Below, one piece after another: positions 16,863-25,256 of a stretch of 64,000 nucleotides of DNA. Every line of letters begins with the position of its first letter. Within the stretch, counting starts at the first letter, position 1. Source of the DNA: HK1 sp965204915. Its GTDB lineage: Bacteria > Pseudomonadota > Gammaproteobacteria > HK1. The position numbers were made by a program, and so were the translations under genes. The notes under the pieces are model-generated. The model made no database searches. It was not told the origin of the DNA and saw only the letters and a program-made list of their open reading frames with translations. Location: positions 4,216,001 through 4,280,000 of the forward strand of contig OZ242023.1 in assembly GCA_965204915.1 (NCBI GenBank), written 5' to 3'.

Positions 16863-18600
16863 GAACGGCCCCACCCTTCCAGAACGGCTCCTTGCCGCGG
16901 AAGAACTGGCCGGTCGCGATCCGCTCGATGGCATAGTCCGGAAGGGGACGGATGGAGACGCATCTGCCATCGTCGAGCCCGTTGCGGAAGACGCCGGGGG
17001 TGAAGTTGAAGTCCAGGTTGTTGAAGTAGGTAGATTCGAAATCGGCGGGATCCACCGGGACCGCGTGCAGGAAGAACCTGGGGGTGACGTCCTCTTCGGT
17101 ACACTGCTCCTTCGTGTAGATCAGTTGGTTGTCCGCGTAGTAGACGTCGAAACGGGAGCGGATGACGGGCTCGGTGTCTTCGATCAGATCGAGTATCCGG
17201 GGGTCGGCGTATTCCACCCATATCCAGGAGGCAAGGTAGACACCGGCCACACCGGCCGCCAGCAAGGAGGATCGAATCATCCCCTTCATCTTCAGGACGG
17301 CCAGGACCAGGCAGGAAAAGCAGAGTCCGTGCATCACGAACAGGAACCTGGCGGTTCTGAAGGGGATGTCGTCATAGACGATGAAGTTCGGCACGTTGAC
17401 CAGCATCAGGGCCACGATCCAGAGGATGCCCGGAAGCAGGCGAGGCCGGGCTCGATACGCCTCCCAGGCCGAAACCAGCAAGGCCGCGACCAGTGCGAAC
17501 AGGGCAAGAGCGGTCAGAACCTCGCCCGATCGAACGGAGCTTCCACTCCATCCCAACACGTGGAAGAACTCGAAGTATCGAGGGACGTCCGTGAGGCCAC
17601 TCGCCAAGTCACTCTCGCTCTTCTCGAATGTGTGGATCACCTGGTACAGGAAGGTGGTAAAGGGCTCGATGCCGCCCGCGGCAGCCTTGACCAGCAGGCC
17701 GAGGCCGTAGCAGGTCAGAAAGCCGGCCAGGTAGAGCCCGATGCACCGGACCGCCTGCTCGACCCTCTCGCGCACCGCCACACGCTCGTGCCCGAAGTAC
17801 GCAATCAGTCCAATCAGGGTGACGGCAAGAAAGGTGTGCCCGTCCCCCAGCCACAGGTACGACGACACCATTCCCGTGACGAAGGAGAAGAAGCGCGCCC
17901 TTCCCCACGGCGCCGCGCCCGGCGCCCGGAAGCGCATCAGGAACGCCAGAACGGCCGCCGACAGAACCGTCCAGGCATAGGGCATGCCATTGGCCACGTC
18001 CCCGAAGGAATCGATCCCGGAATGGAAGGCGCCGAGGAGGATCAGCGGAGAGATGACCGCGAGAGCCTTCGGGGACAGCAGCAGCGCCGCGACGGCCAGC
18101 AGGGCGTACGCCAGCCAAGTGGCGGTCTTGGTCAGCTCGCGGAGCTCGTACACGGAGAGTGCGCGCAAGGCGATGGCGTAGAGCGCCTTGCTGCCCCACC
18201 AGTAGCGGGTTTTGAGGGGTCCGCGGTACGGCTCCCCGCCGTCCGCCGCCGCCCGCAGATCACGACAATAGTCATACGGGTGCGCCAAGAACACCCGCAC
18301 CAGCAGGGCGTCTCTCAAGGGAGAGCCTCCCCCCAGAGCACCTGCCATGACCGCGGACGATATCTGGCAGTACTCGTAGGTTCCCTTGAATCCGCGAGCG
18401 TACCCTTCGTCCCATTGCGTGTAGTGTGTCGCGTCGAACTCGGCTTGAAATCTCTGCTTCGCCAGGTCGTAGGGGAGCTGGTTGCCGGCATGGTGCAGGA
18501 GGAAGAAGAACGCGGTGCCGGCAACCAGTGCCGCGGTGTATATCGAGAGAGATCTCAACCAGACCCTCATGGCTCGGTAGTATCTTGCCGGTGAATTCAT
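16852..18600 (-). CDS. Array paralog A: polytopic membrane protein, single C-terminal domain
   Basis: 582 residues. A helix at about 19-38 (IYTAALVAGTAFFFLLHHAG) is followed by GNQLPYDLAKQRFQAEFDA. About ten more helices follow, including the family motifs FGDVANGMPYAWTVLSAAVL and FVTGMVSSYLWLGDGHTFLA. The exported C-terminal domain (about 462-582) has SRFDVYYADNQLIYTKEQC, RFFLHAVPVDPADF and RCVSIRPLPDYAIERIATGQ. It ends in AVLDE. It is the only full-length array member with one copy of this domain, and so is probably closest to the ancestral form. The ATG at 18600 has AGAGGAC upstream; the paralog-like start is at 18570. Activity is unknown; a GT-C-like surface glycan transferase is inferred from neighbours. 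Confidence 0.75.
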   Translation of the reverse strand: MNSPARYYRAMRVWLRSLSIYTAALVAGTAFFFLLHHAGNQLPYDLAKQRFQAEFDATHYTQWDEGYARGFKGTYEYCQISSAVMAGALGGGSPLRDALLVRVFLAHPYDYCRDLRAAADGGEPYRGPLKTRYWWGSKALYAIALRALSVYELRELTKTATWLAYALLAVAALLLSPKALAVISPLILLGAFHSGIDSFGDVANGMPYAWTVLSAAVLAFLMRFRAPGAAPWGRARFFSFVTGMVSSYLWLGDGHTFLAVTLIGLIAYFGHERVAVRERVEQAVRCIGLYLAGFLTCYGLGLLVKAAAGGIEPFTTFLYQVIHTFEKSESDLASGLTDVPRYFEFFHVLGWSGSSVRSGEVLTALALFALVAALLVSAWEAYRARPRLLPGILWIVALMLVNVPNFIVYDDIPFRTARFLFVMHGLCFSCLVLAVLKMKGMIRSSLLAAGVAGVYLASWIWVEYADPRILDLIEDTEPVIRSRFDVYYADNQLIYTKEQCTEEDVTPRFFLHAVPVDPADFESTYFNNLDFNFTPGVFRNGLDDGRCVSIRPLPDYAIERIATGQFFRGKEPFWKGGAVLDE

Positions 18601-18642
18601 CTGTTCCGTCCTCTCGAAGATTCAACGAGTGCAGTCTCCGGT

Positions 18643-18735
18643 CTCCGGGAAACCCGGGGCGGTTCACTCCGGCACGGACGGAGACGATGCCTGCCCGGAC
18701 CGGTCGACGAGGCTCGCTTCACTCATCCAGAACGG
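18643..18735. repeat. Array boundary repeat, intergenic copy 2, with hairpin fragment
   Basis: It begins with CTCCGGGAAACCCGGGGCGG, shared with the hairpin at 12507-12539. It continues into the boundary repeat (GACGATGCCTGCCCGGACCG, then GTCGACGAGGCTCGCTTCAC) up to the end of paralog B. Confidence 0.75.
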
Positions 18736-20827
18736 CCTCACCCTTCCAGAGCGGATCCTCGCCGGAGAAGAACTGGCCGGTCCTGATCCGCTCGACGGCA
18801 TAGTCCGGAAGAGGGCGGATGGTGACGCATCGTCCATCGTCGAGCCCATCGCGGAAGACGACGGGGATGAAGTCGAAGTCCAGGTTGTGGAAGGAGGGAT
18901 TCCCGAGATCGTCGGGCTCCTTCGGGATCACGTGCAGGAAGAACCTGGGGGTGACGTCCTCTTCGGTACACTGCTCCTTCGTGTAGATCAGTTGGTTGTC
19001 CGCGTAGTAGACGTCGAAACGGGAGCGGATGACGGGCTGGGTGTTTTCGATCAGATCGAGTACCCGGGGGTCGGCGTACGACGATGCCTGCCCGGACCGG
19101 TTGACGAGGCTCGCCTCACCCTTCCAGAACGGCCCCTCGTAGGGGAGGAACTGGCCGGTCCTGATTCGCTCGATGGCATAGTCCGGAAGGGGGAGGATGG
19201 TGACGCATCGTCCATCGTCGAGCCCATTGCGGAAGACGCCGGGGATGAAGAAGAAGTCCAGGTTGTTGAAGGAGAAGGATGGATTCCCGAGATCGTCGGG
19301 ATCCTTCGGGATCACGTGCAGGAAGAACTTGGGGGTGACGTCCTCTTCGGTACACTGCTCCTTCGTGTAGATCAGTCGGTTGTCCGCATAGTAGACGTCG
19401 AAACGGGAGCGGATGACGGGTTCGGTGTCTTCGATCAGATCGAGTACCCTGGGATCGGAGTATTCCACCCGAATCCAGGAGGAGAGGTAGACACCGGCCA
19501 CACCGGCCGCCAGCAAGGAGGCACGAATCATCCCCCTCATCTTCAGGACGGCCAGGACCAGGCAGGAAAAACAGAGTCCGTGCATCACGAACAGGAACCT
19601 GGCGGTTCTGAAGTGGAAGTCTTCGGCGACGATGAAGTTCGGCACGTTGACCAGCATCAGGGCCACGATCCAGAGGATGCCCGGAAGCAGGTGGGGCCGG
19701 GCTCGATACGCCTCCCAGGCCGAAACCAGCAAGGCCGTGACTAGTGCGAACAGGGCAAGAGGGGTCAGAACCCCGCCCGCAAGAGCGGTCGCAACCCCGC
19801 CCGATCGAACGGGGCTTCCGCTCCATCCCAACTCGTGGAAGAGCTCGAGGTATCGAGAGACGTCCGTGGTGCCATCCGCCAAATCACTGTCGGTCTCCTC
19901 GTATACGTAGATTACCTCGGTCAGAAAGTCGGCAAGGGGATCGATGCCGCCCCAGGCGGCGGTCTTGACCAGCAAGCCGAGGCCGTAGCAGGTCAGAAAG
20001 CCGGCCAGGTAGAACCCGATGCACCGGACCGCCTGCTCGACCCTCTCGCGCACCGCCGCACGCTCGTGCCCGAAGTACGCAATCAGTCCAATCAGGGTGA
20101 CGGCAAGAAAGGTGTGCCCATCCCCCAGCCACAGGTACGACGACACCATTCCCGCGACGAAGGAGAAGAAGCGCGCCCTTCCCCACGGCGCCGTGCCCGG
20201 CGCCCGGAAGCGCATCAGGAACGCCAGAACGGCCGCCGACAGAACCGCCCAGGCATAGGGCATGCCGTTGGCCACGTCCCCGAAGTAATCGACCCCGGAA
20301 TGGAAGGCGCCGAGGAGGATCAGCGGAGAGATGACCGCGAGAGCCCTGGGGGACAGCAGCAGCACCGCGACGGCCAGCAGGGCGTACGCCAGCCGGGTGG
20401 CGGTCTTGGTCAGCTCGCGGAGCTCGTACACGGAGAGTGCGCGCAAGGCAATGGCGTAGAGCGCCTTGCTGCCCCACCAGTAGCGGGTTTTGAGGGGTCC
20501 GCTGTCCGGCTCCCCACCGCCCGCCGCCTCCCACAGAGCATTACAATAGTTACCCAGGAACGTCCGCACCAGCAGGGCGTCTCTCAAGGGAGAGCCCCCT
20601 CCCCGAGCACCTGCCATGACCGCGGACGACAGCTCGCAGTACTCGTAGGGTACCTTGAATCCGCGAACGTGCCCTGCGTCCCGTCGCGTCGCGTCGATCT
20701 CGGCCTGAAATCTCTGCTTCGCCACCTCGTAGGGGAGCTGGTTGCCGGCATGGTGCAGGAGGAAGAAGAACGCGGTGCCGGCAACCAGTGCCGCGGTGTA
20801 TATGGAAAGTCGAGTTGCCCTGCTCAT
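18719..20827 (-). CDS. Array paralog B: polytopic membrane protein, duplicated C-terminal domain
   Basis: 702 residues, preceded by TAAGGGACT before the ATG. The N-terminus is shorter than in paralogs C-H (MSRATRLSIYTAALVAG). The membrane part matches A. It carries an extra LAGGVLTPLALFALVTA insertion, shared only with H. Two consecutive C-terminal domains follow: one with SRFDVYYADNRLIYTKEQC, and one after the linker SLVNRSGQASSYADPRVLDL. The linker is encoded by an internal copy of the boundary repeat at about 19076-19130. It ends in AVLDE. It is divergent from the RiPP-like cassette, with about 1.1 kb between start codons. Confidence 0.75.
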   Translation of the reverse strand: MSRATRLSIYTAALVAGTAFFFLLHHAGNQLPYEVAKQRFQAEIDATRRDAGHVRGFKVPYEYCELSSAVMAGARGGGSPLRDALLVRTFLGNYCNALWEAAGGGEPDSGPLKTRYWWGSKALYAIALRALSVYELRELTKTATRLAYALLAVAVLLLSPRALAVISPLILLGAFHSGVDYFGDVANGMPYAWAVLSAAVLAFLMRFRAPGTAPWGRARFFSFVAGMVSSYLWLGDGHTFLAVTLIGLIAYFGHERAAVRERVEQAVRCIGFYLAGFLTCYGLGLLVKTAAWGGIDPLADFLTEVIYVYEETDSDLADGTTDVSRYLELFHELGWSGSPVRSGGVATALAGGVLTPLALFALVTALLVSAWEAYRARPHLLPGILWIVALMLVNVPNFIVAEDFHFRTARFLFVMHGLCFSCLVLAVLKMRGMIRASLLAAGVAGVYLSSWIRVEYSDPRVLDLIEDTEPVIRSRFDVYYADNRLIYTKEQCTEEDVTPKFFLHVIPKDPDDLGNPSFSFNNLDFFFIPGVFRNGLDDGRCVTILPLPDYAIERIRTGQFLPYEGPFWKGEASLVNRSGQASSYADPRVLDLIENTQPVIRSRFDVYYADNQLIYTKEQCTEEDVTPRFFLHVIPKEPDDLGNPSFHNLDFDFIPVVFRDGLDDGRCVTIRPLPDYAVERIRTGQFFSGEDPLWKGEAVLDE

Positions 20828-20922
20828 AGTCCCTTACCCGTGAAGTCTTCGACAAAACGACGAAGAATTGTCCGCCGCCCGGCTGCCGGCTCCCCGATGC
20901 CGGGCTCCCGGGAGCGGCGCGT

Positions 20923-21053
20923 CCTGGGATCGGCGTGTCCCTTTGGGACACGGGCGTCCCGCCCGTAGCGGACCGAAGGTCCGGGGCCGGAGGCCCGATT
21001 GATTGTCCATGCGGGCGTCCCGCCCGCGTCCGTCAGGACGCGCCGATCCCAGG
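20923..21053. repeat. Inverted repeat element with nested GGGCGTCCCGCCC palindromes
   Basis: Outer arms CCTGGGATCGGCG (20923-20935) and CGCCGATCCCAGG (21041-21053) are inverted copies, extending to about 17 of 18 bases. Inside are two palindromes with the core CGGGCGTCCCGCCCG at 20951-20965 and about 21012-21026. This looks like a small non-autonomous element or regulatory fold. It lies between paralog B and the cassette. Confidence 0.7.
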
Positions 21054-21164
21054 TTCGCAACCGGCGTTTGGTTCCGGCTATGTCGGGTTGGGATTCTTTC
21101 TGCACACGACACACATCGGCTCGCCCAGCAGTATACAGCCCGCCAGCCATTCCGTGCCCTACGG

Positions 21165-21490
21165 GCCGCCGCCGTCCGTCATGGTGCTGGCGGAAGGAAC
21201 GGGTAGACGCGGCCGCGTCGGAGCCAACGGAAGCCGTCTCCGCTTCGCCGGCGGAGCGGGTAGCACCCGATCGCGGCCCGCGGGTATCCTGCCCCTCGCT
21301 ACGCCACCGGAGTGCCGCCTTGCTCGCCGACGCCCGCGACCTCAAGGCCGCCGGGGTCGAAACCGAGCACGCCGACGTGACCGTCCCCGACGCCACCTGC
21401 GATTTCCGCCCCGCCCCGCGGCGCGGCTTGCGGCGGGCCGGCGGCGTCTCGACAGCCGATACCGTGAGCCGCGGATCCCCCGGAGCGCCG
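21165..21490. repeat. 326-bp direct repeat, left copy
   Basis: Nearly identical to 25852-26177; I see only a handful of substitutions, near its start and near its end. The two copies are 4687 bp apart and enclose the RiPP-like genes. I recognise no intact gene in the repeat. At the right copy it interrupts an integrase reading frame. Confidence 0.88.
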
Positions 21491-21647
21491 TGCCCCCTGG
21501 CGAGCGGAGGCCGCCCTCGGCGCCGGCGGGTGAGCGCGGCGGCCCGCCCGGCGCGCGCGCCATGCCTGCATCAGCGGCCGGGCACCCGTGGCGAGCACGT
21601 CCACGAACGCCGCCCGGTTCGCCCACTGCAAGCGCTTCTCCTCCGGC

Positions 21648-21830
21648 CCCCATGAAGTCCACCGCCTCGCTGCCCTTGACGAAGGCACACACCTGGTCCA
21701 GCGTCCGAACCCTTTCGGTCTGAGCGCAACGATCATCCTCCGATGATCCCGGACCCCGCGCTACAGGCTCACTTCTCGTTGGATTCACCCCCCTCACTTC
21801 AGGCTCATGTCTCGTTGGACAAGACTCGAT
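21648..21830 (-). pseudogene. Transposase remnant and IS end
   Basis: The minus strand encodes ERVRTLDQVCAFVKGSEAVDF (21648-21713), which resembles the N-terminus of a group of DDE integrase-type transposases that begin R-T-L-x-Q-V-R-A-F. The frame then decays. Upstream, the sequence AGGCTCA..TCTCGTTGGA occurs twice within 21769-21820, as is common at ends of such elements. I take it as an IS scar, with low certainty. Confidence 0.4.
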
Positions 21831-21836
21831 ATTGAC

Positions 21837-21847
21837 GGGGGGGGGGG
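21837..21847 (+). repeat. Poly-G tract (11 G) upstream of candidate RiPP precursor
   Basis: Eleven consecutive G residues are followed by AGGGGAGGGAG. The tract starts 99 bp before the ATG at 21936. It lies in an open frame that continues in phase into the precursor from an ATG at 21807. Slippage here could alter promoter spacing or that upstream frame, and the run plus following G-blocks could form a quadruplex. Confidence 0.6.
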
Positions 21848-21935
21848 AGGGGAGGGAGAATTCCAGCCCGATGAAATCGAGCGTCGACGTAGCGGGAAAG
21901 ACGCTTCAAGTGGCCACCATCCCCAGGAACAAGCC

Positions 21936-22136
21936 ATGAATCAAGAAGCCGAGCAAACGAGACGAGCGTCTTCGGGTGTACGAGACCATGACGATGGAGG
22001 GAAGTCCAGCGCCGTCAAGCGCCCGTGGTCCAAACCGACCGTATCCATCATGCACCGGATCGTTCGTACCGATACGGGAACCAACACCATCAACCTGACT
22101 CAACCTGAAAACCAAGTGTATACCGTGACCTCATGA
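21936..22136 (+). CDS. Candidate RiPP precursor peptide (66 residues)
   Basis: The ATG at 21936 has AGGA about 8 nt upstream. The first half (MNQEAEQTRRASSGVRDHDD) is polar and leader-like. It is followed by KRPWSKPTVSIM, similar to the K-x-W-x-x-P leader element seen in many precursors bound by RiPP recognition domains. The C-terminal 20 residues (TGTNTINLTQPENQVYTVTS) are rich in Thr, Asn, Gln and Val, with no Cys. They would be the core. The gene lies 110 bp upstream of an aKG-HExxH-type peptide beta-hydroxylase homolog, whose known relatives modify such peptides. It does not fit a lasso peptide, as no Asp or Glu lies at position 7-9 after a leader Thr-Gly. Identification is inference from size, sequence and context. 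Confidence 0.55.
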   Translation: MNQEAEQTRRASSGVRDHDDGGKSSAVKRPWSKPTVSIMHRIVRTDTGTNTINLTQPENQVYTVTS

Positions 22137-22246
22137 TCGTCGGGGAGTGGATCTCGGATCGAAGCTGCCGCAACCGCTGGCGGCACCCTCCTCGTGCGGA
22201 TGCCCCGTCGTGTCGGTGACGGTCGTCCCGGACGCCGGAGATCGGC

Positions 22247-23437
22247 ATGAACACGACCGGGCGCCGCAAAGTGGAGGGAAAGATCGCACCCGGGTGCGAC
22301 GTCCTGCGTGCGATCGAACGCGAGTTGGCCGCACACCCGGTGTTCGGCGACCCGCGCGGCATTCTCGACCGGGCGCGAGCCTTCGCCCTGATGGAGCTGG
22401 AGGCCGTGTCCCGCGACCGGCCCCTCGTGAAGGAGCTCCGAAGGGAGTTGCGGAAATCGGGGGACCGGCAGCTTGCCGACGACGTCCTCGACGATCCGGT
22501 CTTGCTGCGAACCACCGAAGACCTGCTGGACGGTGTCTCCCACAATGACTCATCCACCCCCGACGAGTCCGAGGAGGTGTTCGCCGCCATGCTCGATCAC
22601 CTGCGCCGCGGAACGTCCGGCCTGCCCGTGGCGGCCGGGTGCAGGCGCCATCTCCTCCCGTGTAGTTCGACGCCGGCAATCGCCATATGGGATCCGGACG
22701 CTCCCGATTCCATCGTCAAGAGACGTTTCGAATCCCTGGTCGACGAGGGCTTGTCCTCCAGCTTCCCGGGCCTGGGCCCGATCCTTGGGCGCCCGGAGCC
22801 GACCTTCGTCGAGGCCCTTCGGCAAGGATGCGAGCTGCTGGCCCGCCTTCTCCCCGAACTCGCCGCATCGGTGTTCCCTCATGTCCGCCTGATCGGCTTC
22901 ATCGACGATCGGAGGGCGGTCAGCCTGGGCAGGAACTCCCTGCCTTCGGTGGTGTTCATTACCAGCGTGCCCACGAGGACGCCGTGGGAGGCGGCGGTAG
23001 CCCTGCTGCATGAAGCCCTCCACCAGAAGCTGGCGGACTTCGCCACGGCGCGATCGTTCCTCCACGAGGACGATGCGTCGACGATCCGGGTGTTCTGGAA
23101 CAAGGACGTGGTGCACTTTCCCGCGGAGCGTGCGTACGCCGCCTTCCATGTCTATGTGCATCTCGCGCTGTTCTTTGCCCGTGCCGCACGGATGGAGGAG
23201 CCTTTGGCAGATGAGTTCGGAGCGTTTCCGGACGACGGCCTCGACCTGGGAAAGGTACTGGGCCGGGCCGGCTATTTTGGTGAAGAGCTCGCCGTCCACG
23301 CGGATCGATGGTGCGTTTCGGACGGCGGGAGGATGTTCGCATGGCTGCGGCGGATGCTGCTCCGCCTCTGCGACGCAGACGCGCTCCAGGCGCATGTGGA
23401 ACGGCTGCGTGAGGCCGGAAGACGAAGACGGCCGTAG
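22247..23437 (+). CDS. aKG-HExxH-type peptide beta-hydroxylase homolog (mod_HExxH family)
   Basis: 396 residues; GGAG lies 6 nt before the ATG. The C-terminal half carries WEAAVALLHEALHQKLADF with HEALH at residues 255-259, the HExxH metal site of this RiPP-associated family. It then has RVFWNKDVVHFPAERAYAAF and HVYVHLALFF, the conserved region that supplies the further metal ligand and the substrate pocket. Family members characterised recently use iron and 2-oxoglutarate to hydroxylate residues of ribosomal peptides; despite the HExxH they are not proteases. The N-terminal 200 residues are helical and less conserved. The 66-residue peptide gene directly upstream is the natural substrate candidate. 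The family call rests on motif order; substrate and product are inferred. Confidence 0.75.
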   Translation: MNTTGRRKVEGKIAPGCDVLRAIERELAAHPVFGDPRGILDRARAFALMELEAVSRDRPLVKELRRELRKSGDRQLADDVLDDPVLLRTTEDLLDGVSHNDSSTPDESEEVFAAMLDHLRRGTSGLPVAAGCRRHLLPCSSTPAIAIWDPDAPDSIVKRRFESLVDEGLSSSFPGLGPILGRPEPTFVEALRQGCELLARLLPELAASVFPHVRLIGFIDDRRAVSLGRNSLPSVVFITSVPTRTPWEAAVALLHEALHQKLADFATARSFLHEDDASTIRVFWNKDVVHFPAERAYAAFHVYVHLALFFARAARMEEPLADEFGAFPDDGLDLGKVLGRAGYFGEELAVHADRWCVSDGGRMFAWLRRMLLRLCDADALQAHVERLREAGRRRRP

Positions 23438-23591
23438 AGGAAGCGTCGAACCTCGCGGTGGCGTTGCCCCGATTCAGTGGACGGTCGCTCCGGCCCGCAT
23501 CGACGGAGCCGCACTCAACGCGGGTTCGACGAGCTACCGCCCCGGTCCGCCGCTCGCCGAAGGCTCCGGCCAATCCGCGCCTGCATCAGGG

Positions 23592-24290
23592 TCACCCCGG
23601 CCACGTCGCCGGAGTGAAGGGTATTCCGCTGATGAAGTGTCGAAGTGCCGACCCGCTTCGCGGCCCTCCGGGTTGACGTAATCGCACGTTGTGCGCCAGC
23701 CGGCTCGTCTTAATCCCTTCTTCATCAGGCCGCACCACCCGCTTTCCGTCCCGATACCCGCCCTCGTAGCGCCTGCCGTCCGGGTACGTCATGATGCCCT
23801 GACCGTGGCGCTTTCCGTCCCGATACCCGCCCTCGTAGCGCCTGCCGTCCGGGTACGTCATGATGCCCTGACCGTGGCGCTTTCCGTCCCGATACCCGCC
23901 CTCGTAGCGCCTGCCGTCCGGGTACGTCATGACGCCCTGACCGTGGGGCTTCCCGTCCCGATACCCGCCCTCGTAGCGATAGCCGGCCGGGGACGTCATG
24001 ACGCCCTGACCGTGGCGCTTTCCGTCCCGATACCCGCCCTCGTAGCGCCTGCCGTCCGGGTACGTCATGACGCCCTGACCGTGCCACTTGTAATCCCGGA
24101 AGCCGCCTTCGTAGCGACGCCCATGCGACCACTGCAAGACGCCTTGCCCATTCGGCGCCCCGCCAATCAGCGCCCCCTCATAGTGCCCTCCATCGTCATA
24201 AGTTATGGTGCCGTGCGATGGCCAGAATTTGCTTACAACGCCGTACACCACCACCGCACCCACAACTAGACCAGCAAGAACCCGCATCAC
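23592..24290 (-). CDS. MORN-repeat protein with N-terminal membrane anchor
   Basis: About 232 residues. An N-terminal hydrophobic segment (VLAGLVVGAVVVYGVV) suggests a membrane anchor or signal. Six full 23-residue MORN repeats (consensus RRYEGGYRDGKRHGQGVMTYPDG without gaps between units) and a seventh partial one follow. At DNA level the units are 69-bp near-perfect repeats between about 23735 and 24120, showing recent expansion. The last 50 residues (from VVRPDEEGIKTSRLAH) leave the repeat and look like read-through, so the end may be truncated or shifted. GTG at 24290 has GGAG at good spacing; ATG at 24287 is the alternative. MORN proteins act as membrane-proximal scaffolds; no specific role is evident here. 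Confidence 0.8.
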   Translation of the reverse strand: MMRVLAGLVVGAVVVYGVVSKFWPSHGTITYDDGGHYEGALIGGAPNGQGVLQWSHGRRYEGGFRDYKWHGQGVMTYPDGRRYEGGYRDGKRHGQGVMTSPAGYRYEGGYRDGKPHGQGVMTYPDGRRYEGGYRDGKRHGQGIMTYPDGRRYEGGYRDGKRHGQGIMTYPDGRRYEGGYRDGKRVVRPDEEGIKTSRLAHNVRLRQPGGPRSGSALRHFISGIPFTPATWPG

Positions 24291-24581
24291 CGTTTCACAC
24301 TCCGGGATGATTCATCCTCCGCCGCAGCAAACATGGAACCATCCTCGCAGGCTTCGAGCACGCCAAGCCACCGCCCACGCCCCTTAACGGCCGTGCCCAT
24401 TAAACGGCGCGCACCCCCCGGGGCGGGACTCTCGTTGACGCGGACGGACAAGGCCGGGGCGGTATCGCTGACGTAACGGCCGGCGCGGTGCCGGCGCTGT
24501 TGCGCCCGGGCGGTCTCCAGGGCTTGGTGGCGGTCCACGATGATTCGGCTGACTCGGAACGAGACCAGTGGCCGGGGCGGA

Positions 24582-25256
24582 TCACACGGGGCTGGCCGCT
24601 TCCCGAAGCACCTTCCGGTAGTCCCGCGCCCCGGTGAACCACCCCACATAGTTGTACCTCGGCGCCTCGCCCCGCACCACGGAGAGCATGTGCTCGAGGG
24701 AATCATGAATCCGGAACAGGCAGGCATCCCCGAACCGGAACCGGCTCGCCGTGACTGCTCGAAGAACCTCCCCGGTTTCCTTGTTTCGGATCCGGAAGCT
24801 GCCTCCGACGAAGGGCTTCGGGGACAGGTTGATGCTCAGTCCAACCAGCCGTTCCCGTTTCCGGTCGCGGTCGTCATGCCAGCGGAAGCCCTCGCCACCC
24901 GGAAGCTGCTTGCGGAATCGGCCTATGAAGTATCGAATGGGCATTTCGCAGCCGGTGAACTCGGTCATCGCCTCGAACAGCCGCGGCTGGTTGACCAGAA
25001 AGAAGAACATGCACGCCAGCGGTTCGGTGTCATACATGACCACCTCCGAGGCGTATACCTTATCAATTATTTTCTTTCCGGTTTGTCCCGAGGTGAAGAA
25101 CCGGCTCGTCTCCAACATCCGGGGGACGCGCTCCAGAATGGACGCATCGACGAAGCCCCGGAACACGACGCAATGGCGCCGGGCGAATTCCCGTTGCTGC
25201 GTGGTCCACTCGTCGTCCCTGACGACGACGGGACCTCGTGTGGTGAGCCGGATCAT
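24582..25256 (-). CDS. 2OG-Fe(II) oxygenase (prolyl hydroxylase-like)
   Basis: 224 residues from the ATG at 25256, which has GGAG 9 nt upstream. The double-stranded beta-helix core shows GEGFRWHDDRDRKRERLVGL with the iron ligands H127 and D129. It continues with GGSFRIRNKETGEVL and FGDACLFRIHDSLEHMLSVV, where H184 or H189 is the distal iron ligand and R195 the likely 2-oxoglutarate contact. The layout matches prolyl 4-hydroxylase/SM-20-type oxygenases that hydroxylate proteins or peptides. It lies in the same bracketed cassette as the HExxH hydroxylase but on the opposite strand. A second tailoring step on the same peptide is possible, not shown. Confidence 0.8.
   Translation of the reverse strand: MIRLTTRGPVVVRDDEWTTQQREFARRHCVVFRGFVDASILERVPRMLETSRFFTSGQTGKKIIDKVYASEVVMYDTEPLACMFFFLVNQPRLFEAMTEFTGCEMPIRYFIGRFRKQLPGGEGFRWHDDRDRKRERLVGLSINLSPKPFVGGSFRIRNKETGEVLRAVTASRFRFGDACLFRIHDSLEHMLSVVRGEAPRYNYVGWFTGARDYRKVLREAASPV

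Noticed and set aside
21936..22136. Lasso peptide precursor
   Set aside because: There is a possible Thr-Gly cleavage point, but no Asp or Glu at core position 7-9 and no B/C maturation proteins nearby.
22247..23437. Zinc metalloprotease, because of the HExxH motif
   Set aside because: The surrounding WEAAVALLHEALHQKLADF and AYAAFHVYVHLALF pattern fits the RiPP-associated hydroxylase family; no third-ligand motif of known protease clans is seen.
23735..24120. CRISPR-like array from regular 69-bp repeats
   Set aside because: Units are contiguous with no variable spacers and encode in-frame MORN repeats.
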